In this document: piece after piece, positions 1 to 8,599 of the stretch
Numbering within the stretch: position 1 is the first letter of the stretch
Layout: every line of letters starts with the position of its first letter
Origin: Caryophanales bacterium
GTDB taxonomy: Bacteria > Bacillota > Bacilli > Bacillales > DSM-4216
Reading direction: 5' to 3'
Assembly: GCA_014896555.1 (NCBI GenBank)
Contig: JADBKC010000013.1
Span: 1-39,264, forward strand
DNA length: 39,264 nucleotides
The notes under the pieces: model-generated
Told to the model about the DNA's origin: nothing
Database searches by the model: none
The model's input: the letters and a program-made list of their open reading frames with translations, nothing else
Translations under genes and position numbers: made by a program

Positions 1-1871
1 TTTTCGTTAACAATAGAAGGAGTATCTGGAGTTCCAGCTTTTAATCCTTCGCTGAAGGAAACTTCAATCGCAGTTACTTTGCCATCAGCATCTTTAACAA
101 CATTATATCCAGTCGCAACTGGTTTTACGCTATCTTTAGTTAATGTAACTGTTTGAGTACCTGCAGTAATATTGTTACCTAACTTGTCTTGAATTGTATT
201 AGGCAATACTACTGTTAATGTTCTGCTAGACTTATTTGAATATAAGGTATCAGTCACCGGAATGATAAATTGAGTGTCGTTTGTATCCGGCACTACTGTT
301 GGATTACCTGTTGTTATATTAGCTAAAGTTTCATCTTTGACAGGGTTGTTTCCTGACGTAAACGCACCTAATACAGAATTAACATCCATTGGTTTACTGA
401 ATGTTACAAGAATTTCTTTATCACTTTTTTGTGATAGAGTAGCCGTTGGTGCTACTGTGTCAACAGTTACATTAAATGATGCGGAAGTAGAAACTGTTAC
501 ATTTCCACCTTTATCTGTTAAGTTAATTAATTCGATTGTGTGAGTTTTTCCAGTTTCTAAGGAAAGACCTGTGATTGTAGCAGTATCTGTGCCTTTGAAG
601 TCCACGTTCACATATGAACCATCTACTTTTGCCAATGAAGATTGAATTGGCTCAGAAGCTTTAACAGTTAAGCTAGTTGCTACAGATCCTTTTGTCTTTG
701 CTTCTACACTTGCAATTTGTGGAGCTTCTTTATCTTCATAAGTAAATACTTGTACGTATTTTTCAGTAGATACATTAGCATTAGCAGCTGTTTTAATAGG
801 TTCTACAACTAGAACTTTATTTGTAACTTCCACTTGGTTTGCATATGCAAATGTCAAAGTGACAGTCTTCTTATCTGCACTTAAAGTGGCAGAAGAAGGT
901 TTATTATTATCAATAGAATATTTCGCAAGTGTTTCAGCATCCGTTTTGTCAACTTCTTTATTGAATGTCACTTGAACTTGTGTAGCATTAATAGCTTTTA
1001 CACTTTCAACCTTTGGAGCTACTGCTTTAACTACAACGTTAACAGAAGCTTTCAGCTCAGTGCCGTCAACGGTTCCGTCCAATGTGTAAGTACCTGGTTT
1101 AGAAGTATCCAGTTTAGAAGTATCCCATTTTACGGATGCTTCTTTTTCGGATTTGTCGGAGTAGACAACCGTTACTTTTTCAGGAAGTTTCACATCTTCT
1201 AATTTTGTTCCTTCGTCTACTGTGATATCGTTAAGAGCTTTAATGCTTTCAGGTACTGATTTTTTATAGTTCATTGCTTTGTAAAGCAAGTTTGCAAAGT
1301 CACCGCGGGTAATGTTTTTGTCCGTACCGTATGTAGTTTTGGTAGTACCGCTAGTGATTCCTGCACCGTAAAGAGCTTCAATATAAGGTTTGAACGTCGA
1401 TGTTAAATCTGTGAAAGGTGTTTCTTTTGCTTCGTCTTTAAGGTCATATGCGTTGACCAAAATTTTCGCCATAGCGCCGCGAGTAAGCGGAGCATTTGGA
1501 TCAAATTTATCACCGGAAACTCCGTCCATAATTCCTTCTGCTACAAGAGCGTTCACAGCACCTTTAATACGGCTGTTCACATCTTTGAAGCCAGCATCAG
1601 GAGCATTATTTGTATCAAGGCCTTTTGCTTTAGCAATGATAACAGCAGCATCGCCGCGAGTTAAATTTTTATACGTACCATATTCAGTTTTGCTGATACC
1701 GCTGACGATGTTTTTGCTGTACAAAGCACCGACTGCTTCTGCATAGTTTTTGTTTACATCGCCGAACGGCAGATTTTCAGCAGCAAATGCCGGCGTAACA
1801 GCCGTTGCTACCAATGTTGCTGTTGCAGCCGTAGCTACAAATTTGCGATAAGACTTTGGTTGGTAAGCCAT
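1..1871 (-). CDS. S-layer protein with N-terminal SLH domains (3' end outside window)
   Basis: Reading from ATG at 1871, the frame stays open for 623 codons to the window edge, so the C-terminal end is missing. GGGGAGGAAAT lies just before the ATG. A signal peptide ends at AFA-AE near residue 30. Three SLH repeats follow at about 33-75, 93-140 and 153-200, with end motifs LTRGD, LTRGA and ITRGD. A bacterial Ig-like (Big_4 type) module at about 215-275 ends in the PGTYTLDGTV signature. The rest is Thr/Val/Lys-rich beta-sandwich repeats with motifs such as VQVTFNKEVD and ILVTFSKPMD, typical of Bacillus S-layer proteins. I saw no cysteine in the visible part. It should form the crystalline surface array, held non-covalently by the SLH domains on pyruvylated wall polysaccharide. 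csaB, the gene for that modification, is the divergent neighbour. A large SLH-bearing wall protein other than the main S-layer subunit is possible. Confidence 0.93.
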   Translation of the reverse strand, partial: MAYQPKSYRKFVATAATATLVATAVTPAFAAENLPFGDVNKNYAEAVGALYSKNIVSGISKTEYGTYKNLTRGDAAVIIAKAKGLDTNNAPDAGFKDVNSRIKGAVNALVAEGIMDGVSGDKFDPNAPLTRGAMAKILVNAYDLKDEAKETPFTDLTSTFKPYIEALYGAGITSGTTKTTYGTDKNITRGDFANLLYKAMNYKKSVPESIKALNDITVDEGTKLEDVKLPEKVTVVYSDKSEKEASVKWDTSKLDTSKPGTYTLDGTVDGTELKASVNVVVKAVAPKVESVKAINATQVQVTFNKEVDKTDAETLAKYSIDNNKPSSATLSADKKTVTLTFAYANQVEVTNKVLVVEPIKTAANANVSTEKYVQVFTYEDKEAPQIASVEAKTKGSVATSLTVKASEPIQSSLAKVDGSYVNVDFKGTDTATITGLSLETGKTHTIELINLTDKGGNVTVSTSASFNVTVDTVAPTATLSQKSDKEILVTFSKPMDVNSVLGAFTSGNNPVKDETLANITTGNPTVVPDTNDTQFIIPVTDTLYSNKSSRTLTVVLPNTIQDKLGNNITAGTQTVTLTKDSVKPVATGYNVVKDADGKVTAIEVSFSEGLKAGTPDTPSIVNE

Positions 1872-2302
1872 CTACTATTTCCTCCCCGTTTTGTAATAGT
1901 ACATATGAAAACGACTGGCAAAACGTCAATCGTTTTTACTAAATTCATCTAAACCTCAATATGCCTATTGTTCTACGAATATGAACAATATGGACAAATT
2001 GGTAGATTTAAACTCATCTCCTATTCTATCAAACCATGCCTTTTTTTCAACTGTTTTTTATGTATTCAAAGTGGTTTTCACTTTTTTTACACACTTGTAA
2101 ACAGTTTTTAACATAAGTCTAAGAAACTTTCGGTTAGACTAATGGATAGATAGAATTGTCATACTGTTTCCAATTATAATGGTTTTCATTTGAAAATGAA
2201 AGACTTTTTGGAAAAAATTTCGGTATTGGGGAAATGTATACAATACATAGCATATTTTCTCATCCCCTTTCCTTTGTGGATGATCTAGTCCTTTTGTATC
2301 CG
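1872..2302. other. AT-rich intergenic region between divergent S-layer and csaB genes
   Basis: About 430 bases with no convincing gene. It contains the S-layer ribosome site, the weak minus-strand promoter candidates and, at its right end, the csaB promoter. Its length suggests a long untranslated leader for the S-layer mRNA, which is common for these genes, but no start point can be read from sequence. Confidence 0.6.
1900..1929 (-). promoter_or_regulatory. weak candidate promoter of the S-layer gene
   Basis: On the minus strand TTGACG (1929-1924) is followed after 18 bases by TATGTA (1905-1900). It lies 29-58 bases before the S-layer ATG. Only the -35 is good. S-layer genes often have several promoters, and a TATAAT further upstream (2178-2173) has no good -35. 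Confidence 0.3.
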
Positions 2303-2331
2303 TTGAATGTGTTTCAGGCAAATGATACAAT
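2303..2331 (+). promoter_or_regulatory. sigma-A promoter of csaB
   Basis: TTGAAT (2303-2308), a 17-base spacer and TACAAT (2326-2331), with TG at 2323-2324 giving an extended -10. It would start a leader of about 185 bases before csaB. Confidence 0.6.
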
Positions 2332-2523
2332 GATGGACAGTGTTGATAGGATGGAGAAAGGCGGTTTTGCGCCATTCTCTATTTTATTTTGTTTGCACTT
2401 ATTCCTTTTTATAGATGGATGAAGAACAGACAGGGCGTCTCGTTTCACTTCAAGATCCACAACAAAAAAGTTTCTGAGAAATCAAGCCTTGTATGAAGGA
2501 GGAAATGAGAAGGAGGAAACAAA

Positions 2524-3633
2524 TTGAAGGTAGTTATTTCTGGCTTTTATGGCCTTGGGAATACCGGGGACGAAGCGATTCTGGAATCGATTCTCGATAA
2601 CTTGCGCAAGGAGCTTGACGAAGTGGATATCACTGTTTTTTCTTTTTCCCCGGAGCAAACAGCGAAACGCCACGATGTCAAGGCCGTATACCGCGGGTGG
2701 CGCCGTGACAACAAACAAAAAGTGCAAGCTTTAAAAAAGGCGGATTTATTGATTTCCGGCGGCGGCGGCCTCCTTCAGGATACATATCCAACGAAATTTT
2801 TGTTTGGACCGCTTCCTTATTATTTGCTGATTGTGTTTTTAGCCAAGCTATGCGGAGCAAAAGTGATGTTTTTCTCCCAAGGCATTGGTCCTGTCAATAC
2901 GACATGGGGAAAAATTCTTATGAAAGTCTTTGCCAATATGGCCGATTTCATTACAGTAAGAGATCCATTTTCAAAGGAGCTTCTCCATAAACTTGGTGTG
3001 AATAAGCCGGAGTCTGTCGTAACGGCAGATATTGTCTTTGCCTTTCACCAGAAGGAAGACAGCGCCTGTTTAGACAGCTTGCCGTTGAAGGGCGGGGAGC
3101 GGTTGATCGCGGTCAGCGTCCGCCCTTGGTTCGGGGATGCGTCTTATTACGGGCATATCGCCAAAGCTCTGGATAGTCTGATCGAATCGGAAGGTGTCAC
3201 TCCTGTCTTCGTCCCGATGGAAGGACATTACGATGTCCGAGCCTCTGAAAAGGTCCGGCAGCAAATGAAGCACCGTAATAAATGCCTTTTGCTTGGACCA
3301 AACTTTACCCCTAATCAGTACTTGAATTTTATTTCTGCTTGCGAAATGACGATTGGACTGCGGCTGCATTGCTTGATTTTTTCCTGCTTGGCGGGGGTTC
3401 CCCATATCGGGATCAGCTATGACCAAAAAGTCGAAAGTTTGCTGAAGCGTTCCGGGATGTGGGATTATTCCTTCACACTTGAAAATTTGGATCCAGAAAA
3501 ACTGGCGGACAATGCCAGAGAAGTATTGCATCGCCAAGAAGAACTGAAAGAGATGATCCGTAACAATGCCGCTGACATGCGAAAAGACGCGATGAAAAAT
3601 ATTGATTTGTTGAAAGAACGTTTTGGCCAATAA
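2524..3633 (+). CDS. csaB: CsaB, polysaccharide pyruvyl transferase
   Basis: A 369-residue protein of the usual CsaB length. It adds ketal-linked pyruvate to the secondary cell-wall polysaccharide, which makes the polymer able to bind SLH domains. Seen in the sequence: an N-terminal glycine-rich GNTGDEAIL at residues 12-20, SGGGGLLQD at 78-86, FFSQGIGP near 117-124, and the C-terminal GLRLHCLIFSCLAGVPHIG that marks the pyruvyl transferase family. The start is TTG at 2524, fixed by AAGGAGGAAACAAA directly before it; no ATG fits. It acts in the cytoplasm on the precursor polymer. It is divergent from the S-layer gene, and an MviN-family flippase gene follows, much as csaA (a predicted oligosaccharide transporter) accompanies csaB in B. 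anthracis. Six SLH proteins in the window depend on this modification if the usual model holds. Confidence 0.96.
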   Translation: MKVVISGFYGLGNTGDEAILESILDNLRKELDEVDITVFSFSPEQTAKRHDVKAVYRGWRRDNKQKVQALKKADLLISGGGGLLQDTYPTKFLFGPLPYYLLIVFLAKLCGAKVMFFSQGIGPVNTTWGKILMKVFANMADFITVRDPFSKELLHKLGVNKPESVVTADIVFAFHQKEDSACLDSLPLKGGERLIAVSVRPWFGDASYYGHIAKALDSLIESEGVTPVFVPMEGHYDVRASEKVRQQMKHRNKCLLLGPNFTPNQYLNFISACEMTIGLRLHCLIFSCLAGVPHIGISYDQKVESLLKRSGMWDYSFTLENLDPEKLADNAREVLHRQEELKEMIRNNAADMRKDAMKNIDLLKERFGQ

Positions 3634-3670
3634 TGGTTTATTCTCTCAGGAGCATGTTGAGGTTCAGTGG

Positions 3671-3750
3671 GTGAAACTCTTCCTAAATGCCCGATAGGTT
3701 CCACAGCCATCGTTGAGGGCAAAAGCCTCCCACGGATGGAGTTTCACTTT
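3671..3750 (+). repeat. structured repeat copy A (three-helix element) after csaB
   Basis: The outer stem pairs GTGAAACTC (3671-3679) with GAGTTTCAC (3739-3747). Inside are two smaller helices: CCTA..TAGG (3682-3698) and CCATC..GATGG (3708-3739). The right arm runs into CACTTTTT, so on the plus strand the whole could serve as the csaB terminator. Its reverse complement resembles bases 33929-33980 (copy B), so this is a dispersed element and not just a terminator. Confidence 0.6.
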
Positions 3751-3762
3751 TTAGCCACTTTG

Positions 3763-3792
3763 AACGTGCAGATAGAAGCTCCTCTGCACGTT
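3763..3792 (+). other. perfect 10-bp hairpin in the csaB-murJ gap
   Basis: AACGTGCAGA (3763-3772) pairs exactly with TCTGCACGTT (3783-3792) around a 10-base loop. Only TTTCC follows, so it is a weak terminator at best. It lies 23 bases before the flippase ATG and could protect or attenuate the transcript from csaB. Confidence 0.55.
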
Positions 3793-3815
3793 TCCTTACT
3801 GAAGAGGTGTCATTC

Positions 3816-5329
3816 ATGTCATTGAAAAAAACAGCCATTTGGCTGACGATCCTGGCTGTGGTGGTCAAACTGTCCGGTTTTGTCCGTGAGAGCATCATCG
3901 CCCACCAGTTTGGGGTCAGCCAATATACAGACGGGTATTTGCTGCGTTTTCGTTTATTACGTTGGCGCTCGCTATGATATCGGGCGGCTTTAATAATGTG
4001 TTCCTTCCTATGTACGTCCAGCAGATGAAAGACGAGCCAAAGCAGGCGGAACGGAACGCAAACGGAGTGATGAACTGGACGGTGCTCCTATTTCTTGTGA
4101 TCACCGTGACTGGCTATTTCTTCGTTCCCGACTTCGTACCGTGGATTTACGGCGACATGAAGCCGCAAACGAAAGAAACAGCAATTGCCGTTACGCAATT
4201 TTTCTTTCTGTTTATGAGCTTTATTGCACTAAGTGGAATATTGGATTCCTATCTGCAGGGGCGGAGGGTATTTGTCCCGTCGCAAATCGCCAAACTGCTG
4301 CAAACGGTCATGGGCGTTTCCTTTGCCTTTTTGTTTTCAGAAAAATGGGGGATCAACAGCCTTGCCTACGGGTTTATTGTCGGAACGATTTTAGGAACGA
4401 TGATTCAGCTCGCCTATTTGTTTCGGACAGGATACCGCTGGAGTCCGGTTTGGAAAGTCGAACGCGAATTTCGAAAGACGTTTCTCGTGCTGCTCGTTCC
4501 TTCCTTATTGAATTCGGTTGTCGGGCAAATCAACGTGTTCGTCAATAAGGCGTTTGCGTCTGGCATTAAGGGAGCCGTCACCTATTTAAACGACGCTTCT
4601 CTCATTACCTCCATCCCCCAAACCGTCTATGCAACATCGATTGCGGTGATTATTTTTACGCTCTTATCTGAACAGCTGGACAATCAAAAAAAGTTTCAGG
4701 ACACGTTTTTCTTAGGAATGCAGCTTTCGCTTTTGACTTTAATGCCGATCACCGCATGGCTGATCGTGGCCGGCCGGGAAACGATTGCGTTTATTTTTGA
4801 GCGCGGCAAATTTACGGCTGCGGACACGTATCAAACCTATCTTGTGCTTATGTACTATTTGCCGACCATCGTGACGCAAGGTTTGCAATATATTGTATCA
4901 AAGTCGATGTACGCTCGAGGGAAAACAGCGATTGTGTTCCGAATCAGCGTGACGACCATCGCATTAAACGCGATTTTAAACTGGCTGTTTATCAAGCCAT
5001 TCGGCTATCCGGGATTAGCTTTGACCAACTCGATTGTGTCTGTTTATTACTTGGCTGCTACCGCCGCTTTCATGTATAAAGATTTTGAACCCGGCGAAAA
5101 GCGGAGGCTGTTTGTACTGTTTGGAAAAGTTTTGCTGCCGACAGTCTTTATGCTCGTGCCGCTATACTTGTTCAAAATGTATGTTCCGATCGATCATCTC
5201 TACTCGCTTTGGCAGCTTCTCATCCTTGGCACGCTTGGAGCCGTTCTTTACATAGCCGGGCTGTATGTATTTTACCGAGAAGGATTTCAAAAGCTCGCCG
5301 GCATAGTGAAGAGAAAAATGCGGTCGTAG
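3816..5329 (+). pseudogene. MurJ/MviN-family flippase, broken by a one-base frameshift
   Basis: Translation from ATG 3816, behind GAAGAGGTG, gives an N-terminus typical of the family with GFVRE and FGVSQYTDGY, then hits TGA at 3975. The family sequence continues in another frame from about 3941 (AFSFITLALAMISGGFNN) to 5329. The switch lies near 3936-3946, in TATTTGCTGCGTTTT, and is explained by one lost base. The joined product would be about 504 residues, the normal length. It has many membrane helices, the family's GGxNxVFxP-like motif (GGFNNVFLPMYV) and a conserved FERGKF. Members flip lipid-linked wall precursors or polysaccharide units. Next to csaB, a wall-polymer substrate is more likely here than lipid II. 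A shortened product from TTG 3962 would lack the first helix. A sequencing error cannot be excluded. Confidence 0.85.
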
Positions 5330-5380
5330 TTTTGTAGGCTGCCGCAAACGACAAGTCCATGATTCGGTCTTTCCCCTAAT

Positions 5381-5432
5381 GAAGAAGGCCGTCCCTCGCC
5401 CGTTTTCACTGGCTTATGGGACAGCCTTCTTC
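5381..5432. terminator. bidirectional terminator-like stem-loop
   Basis: GAAGAAGGC-c-GTCCC pairs with GGGAC-a-GCCTTCTTC, a 14-bp stem with one mismatch and a 22-base loop. It sits between the convergent flippase and AhpD-like genes. Confidence 0.75.
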
Positions 5433-5450
5433 TGCTATTTATGATCTGTA

Positions 5451-5735
5451 TTATTCTTCAGCACCATAGCTTTCGATCATATTGGCGATGTGAGTAGAAG
5501 CGCCGCCAGCTGCTACAGCAGCGGCCACAAGGATGGCTTCGGAAAGCAGTTCTTTCGTTGCGCCTGCTTTTTCAGCATTTTTGGAATACACATCGATGCA
5601 ATAAGGACATTCCGTAATATGGGCAACCGCTACGGCAATCCATTCTTTCAATTTGGCAGACAGTTTGCCCGCTTTTAAAGCGGCGGCGCCAAACTGTTGA
5701 TACGCTTTAAAGCCTTTGCCTGCCCATTTGGTCAA
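5451..5735 (-). CDS. Carboxymuconolactone decarboxylase (AhpD-like) family protein 1
   Basis: A 94-residue single-domain protein of the CMD/AhpD superfamily. The redox-type motif TECPYCIDVY puts cysteines at 43 and 46 and a histidine at 39. The helix after it (AGATKELLSEAILVAAAVAAGG) is also typical. Relatives act as thiol-dependent peroxidase partners or in aromatic breakdown; the presence of CxxC favours a redox role. The start is TTG at 5735 behind AGTAGGAAAC; the ribosome site is close to the start, but no ATG or GTG exists in frame after the preceding stop. It lies 30 bases behind a paralogue and probably shares its mRNA. The substrate is unknown. Confidence 0.88.
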   Translation of the reverse strand: MTKWAGKGFKAYQQFGAAALKAGKLSAKLKEWIAVAVAHITECPYCIDVYSKNAEKAGATKELLSEAILVAAAVAAGGASTHIANMIESYGAEE

Positions 5736-5765
5736 GTTTCCTACTTTATTTCGGTTTGATCTCTT

Positions 5766-6104
5766 TTACAAAATATCATCTTGTTCTTCCTCTAAAGCAT
5801 CTTGCATGTGAGAACTGTGCGCCACGGCTCCGCCGGCTTCCAATGCGGCAGAAACAAAGCCCGCTTCAGCCAATTCTTGCAAAGAAGCCCCTGCTTGTTT
5901 TGCTTTTTTCGTATGAATATCTAAGCAGTAAGGACATTGGGTCGCATATGCCATTGCTACCGCAATGATTTCTTTTTCCTTCTGGGACAGCGCCCCTTCT
6001 TCAAAGACCGCGCTGTTAAATTGATCAAATGCTTGCGCCTGTTCTGGCGTCCATTCATTTAATTTGGCAAGATGACGCAGTGTTCCTTGTTCATAAAGTG
6101 ACAT
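5766..6104 (-). CDS. Carboxymuconolactone decarboxylase (AhpD-like) family protein 2
   Basis: A 112-residue paralogue of the downstream gene. It has the same core (KEKEIIAVAMAYATQCPYCLDIHTKKA), with cysteines at 57 and 60, and an acidic C-terminal tail. I start it at ATG 6104, because CAGAGGGGATTC stands just before it; the longer frame to 6152 has no ribosome site. The two copies are aligned head to tail with a 30-base gap, which points to tandem duplication followed by divergence. As with the first copy, thiol-based detoxification is the likely role, but the partner and substrate cannot be read from the sequence. No alkyl hydroperoxide reductase gene is in the window. Confidence 0.9.
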   Translation of the reverse strand: MSLYEQGTLRHLAKLNEWTPEQAQAFDQFNSAVFEEGALSQKEKEIIAVAMAYATQCPYCLDIHTKKAKQAGASLQELAEAGFVSAALEAGGAVAHSSHMQDALEEEQDDIL

Positions 6105-6261
6105 CCTGAATCCCCTCTGTTTTCCATTACTAGCCTTTATTATCGTCGACATCTTCTAAAAGAATATGAATATGCCTGTAGATCTCATTTCTCTCCGCTG
6201 CCCGAAGCGTAAAGGTATTGCAGAGCCGCTGACCTCCACGCTTTCCGTCCGCACTCGCTAA

Positions 6262-6300
6262 AAGCGCACAAACAAGCTGACCCTCGAATATCGGGCCAGC
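6262..6300 (-). terminator. terminator of the SLH glucosaminidase gene
   Basis: On the minus strand GCTGGCCC pairs with GGGTCAGC around a 9-base loop (6300-6276, one G-T pair). TTGTTTGTGCGCTTTT follows. It starts 15 bases after the stop codon at 6315. Confidence 0.7.
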
Positions 6301-6314
6301 TTCAAGATGAGGCA

Positions 6315-8327
6315 TTATTTCCCGGCAATCGGCAGAATGTCGACATAATCGCTAGAAACGTAGACGCCGTCTTTAAATTGATCGGCAAATTTTAATACAT
6401 CGGAAAAGATGTTATACCAAGAGCCGGATTGTCCTTTAATCGCCACCGGCATGCCCAGTTTATTGTATTCAAATAACAGCGTGCTGGATGAAACTTTCGG
6501 TTCGGATCGGATATTTAATCCATCGTTTGGATCATATCCGTTTGTTAAACCGATTTGATACTGGCCGAAGTCCTTGCCGCCGAGCATTTTATCGATGCTA
6601 TACATATGGCGGGCCAGTTTCTCTCCCCAGAACATATCGGAAGCATATTTGACATTAAAGCCCGTTCCCTTGTTGCCCGGAACCGCGCCGTTTGCTCGAA
6701 AATCTCCGAAAGAAAGATAGCTGTCATTGAATTTTTCCGCCAATGCATCCACACTGTCTGCCGGCGATGGAAAAGGATTGGCCTGATTCGGATTGCTGTC
6801 GACGGCACCATAGCCGAATAAATTGTTTTTTTGTTGAGCTAAGTCGCTTAATCCGTACTGACTTTCGTTAAACGCCAATCCCAAAATCAATAAGGCATTA
6901 ATATGTTTCTCGGATTCGACTTTTTTCAAATAGCTGCCAAGGCCGATCAGCTTGCTTTTTTTCGTTGCATCTTTATAGATGGCGTATGTGGTTGTTGGAT
7001 TTTGTTGATATAGTGTTTCCAAATCCGCCAATTTGGTCATAATCGCTTGATCCAGCTGTGCAGCGGTATAGCTTGTTGGAGTTCTCGCCGATAAAAATTG
7101 GAAGTATTGATAGGCGGTTCCGACTTTTTGACCATTCGCATCATAAAACGTATAGCCGTCCCAGCTGTAATAAGGCTGCCCTTCCTTTAAAAAGCTAGGC
7201 GCTTTTCCAACTGTATAAGACGCATAATAGCCGCCTGTGGCCGTGTCGATGTACAAATAATGGACCAGCTCACCGTTTTTTGCTTGATAGTAGTTTTGCC
7301 CCGGCGCCGTGCCGTCCGGCTCCAAAAGAACGTCTTGCGGGGAGGCGTATAACTGTTTGCCGCCCACTTCTACTTTTACATAGTTCTCTGTAGATGTTAG
7401 ATATTTCATTTCAGAAGAATAGGTAGCCGCTGTTGATACATAAGTATAGCCCGTTTTTAAATTGGAATCTGAATATAAGTTGATGGTGGCTTTCAGTGCT
7501 GCCCGGTCAGGTACGACAATCCCGCTTTTCATATACACGACTCTTCCGTTATAAGTGACAGCGTCCGATTGGCCGGCATCCACGATGTTTTTCGCATCGT
7601 TAAACGTTTTGTACGACTTTCCGGTCGGCTTGACTTCATGATTGGAGACGACAGCCGTTTCATAAGGATTTTTAACAGGAGCCGGTTTGTTATTATACTG
7701 TTCTACAAAGGCCAGCATCCGGCTGATAAAAGCCGCTGCTTCCGCTCTTGTGGCTTCATTATTAGGTTGAAATTTCAATTGTCCATTTATTTGATAGCCG
7801 TGGATAATATTGGCTTGAGCTATTTCGACAATCGCTGTTTTGAATTCATCCTTCAAATTGGAAATGTCCGTGAATTTCGTAGGTCCCGTTTCTAAAGGGA
7901 CATTCAAATATTGAATGGCTCTTTTAATCATGACCGCCATCTCTTGACGCGTAACGAATTCATCCGGACCGAAGTTTCCGCCTGTTTTGCCTTTCACAAT
8001 GTTTACTTTGGCAGCTGCATTAATGCCCGGCGCCAATGCCGAATTAGGAGATACGTCTTTAAAAACGTTAGACGTATTAGTCATATCGAGATTCAGCGCA
8101 CTCGCTATAAACTTGGCAAATTCTCCTCTTGTCACCTTTTGGCCCGGCTTGTAGACGCCCTTGCCATAACCAGAAATAATCCCTTTGGCAATTAATTCTC
8201 TCATTTCCTTTTCCAGCGTAATCCCCGAAATGTCATCGCTTGCCGCTCTGGACGGCTGCGGCGGGACCGCTGCCGAAAAAACAAGAAGAAACATAACTAT
8301 AATCAGCATGCGTCTTCGCATTTTCAT
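6315..8327 (-). CDS. SLH-anchored glucosaminidase-type peptidoglycan hydrolase
   Basis: A 670-residue exported protein. A signal peptide (about 1-28, ending SRAA) is followed by three SLH repeats between about 32 and 210, with end motifs VTRGE, VTRQE and ATRAE. A middle segment at about 225-420 has short beta-rich repeats around exposed Tyr and Thr. The catalytic part at about 440-585 resembles the GH73/LytD endo-beta-N-acetylglucosaminidases: AFNESQYGLS gives the likely acid Glu488, followed by NNLFGYGA and YASDMFWGEKLARHMY. The C-terminus (about 595-668, GLNIRSEPKVSS) is an SH3b domain. It should cut the glycan strand between GlcNAc and MurNAc while docked on pyruvylated wall polymer. The ATG at 8327 has TAGGAGGAAACTAG before it. 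The gene stands alone with its own terminator. Confidence 0.9.
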   Translation of the reverse strand: MKMRRRMLIIVMFLLVFSAAVPPQPSRAASDDISGITLEKEMRELIAKGIISGYGKGVYKPGQKVTRGEFAKFIASALNLDMTNTSNVFKDVSPNSALAPGINAAAKVNIVKGKTGGNFGPDEFVTRQEMAVMIKRAIQYLNVPLETGPTKFTDISNLKDEFKTAIVEIAQANIIHGYQINGQLKFQPNNEATRAEAAAFISRMLAFVEQYNNKPAPVKNPYETAVVSNHEVKPTGKSYKTFNDAKNIVDAGQSDAVTYNGRVVYMKSGIVVPDRAALKATINLYSDSNLKTGYTYVSTAATYSSEMKYLTSTENYVKVEVGGKQLYASPQDVLLEPDGTAPGQNYYQAKNGELVHYLYIDTATGGYYASYTVGKAPSFLKEGQPYYSWDGYTFYDANGQKVGTAYQYFQFLSARTPTSYTAAQLDQAIMTKLADLETLYQQNPTTTYAIYKDATKKSKLIGLGSYLKKVESEKHINALLILGLAFNESQYGLSDLAQQKNNLFGYGAVDSNPNQANPFPSPADSVDALAEKFNDSYLSFGDFRANGAVPGNKGTGFNVKYASDMFWGEKLARHMYSIDKMLGGKDFGQYQIGLTNGYDPNDGLNIRSEPKVSSSTLLFEYNKLGMPVAIKGQSGSWYNIFSDVLKFADQFKDGVYVSSDYVDILPIAGK

Positions 8328-8366
8328 CTAGTTTCCTCCTACACTAGTAATCTTTTATATGTAAAA

Positions 8367-8391
8367 CTGTGCGAAATGAAATTTCTCACAG
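8367..8391. other. hairpin in the leader of the glucosaminidase gene
   Basis: CTGTG-GAAA pairs with TTTC-CACAG around a five-base loop with one internal mismatch. It stands 40 bases before the ATG and has no U-tract on either strand. It could be part of the mRNA leader or a protein-binding palindrome. Confidence 0.35.
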
Positions 8392-8561
8392 CTTGTGTCT
8401 CTATGTACTGGAAACTTCATCATGTCTGATTCGCCCTGTCATCACGGAATGCTTTTTTCCACAAAGCCGGCAAGCCAAAATCGGAATCGAGCCTGACTGA
8501 ACGGTTCTATAAAACCCGTCCCGATGAACAGTTCCTTTTGCTGATAGAAGAGTAAAAAGAA

Positions 8562-8588
8562 ATCGAAACCATTCATAGTGGCCTCGAT
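8562..8588 (-). terminator. terminator of the NlpC/P60-SLH gene
   Basis: On the minus strand ATCGAGGCCA pairs over 10 bp (two G-T) with TGGTTTCGAT around a 7-base loop. TTCTTTTT follows. It is 12 bases after the stop. Confidence 0.8.
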
Positions 8589-8599
8589 TGTCTATTTCC

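Noticed and set aside
274-1746. Plus-strand ORFs opposite the S-layer gene
   Set aside because: They are the antisense of a strongly recognisable SLH/Ig-like coding frame and have no ribosome sites.
2415-2477. 20-codon ORF in the csaB leader
   Set aside because: ATG present but no ribosome site and no coupling to csaB.
3671-3792. Insertion sequence or transposase remnant after csaB
   Set aside because: Hairpins are present but there is no transposase coding trace or clear target duplication; kept as a repeat only.
6130-6315. 61-codon minus ORF after the glucosaminidase gene
   Set aside because: It spans the terminator hairpin of that gene and lacks domain character.
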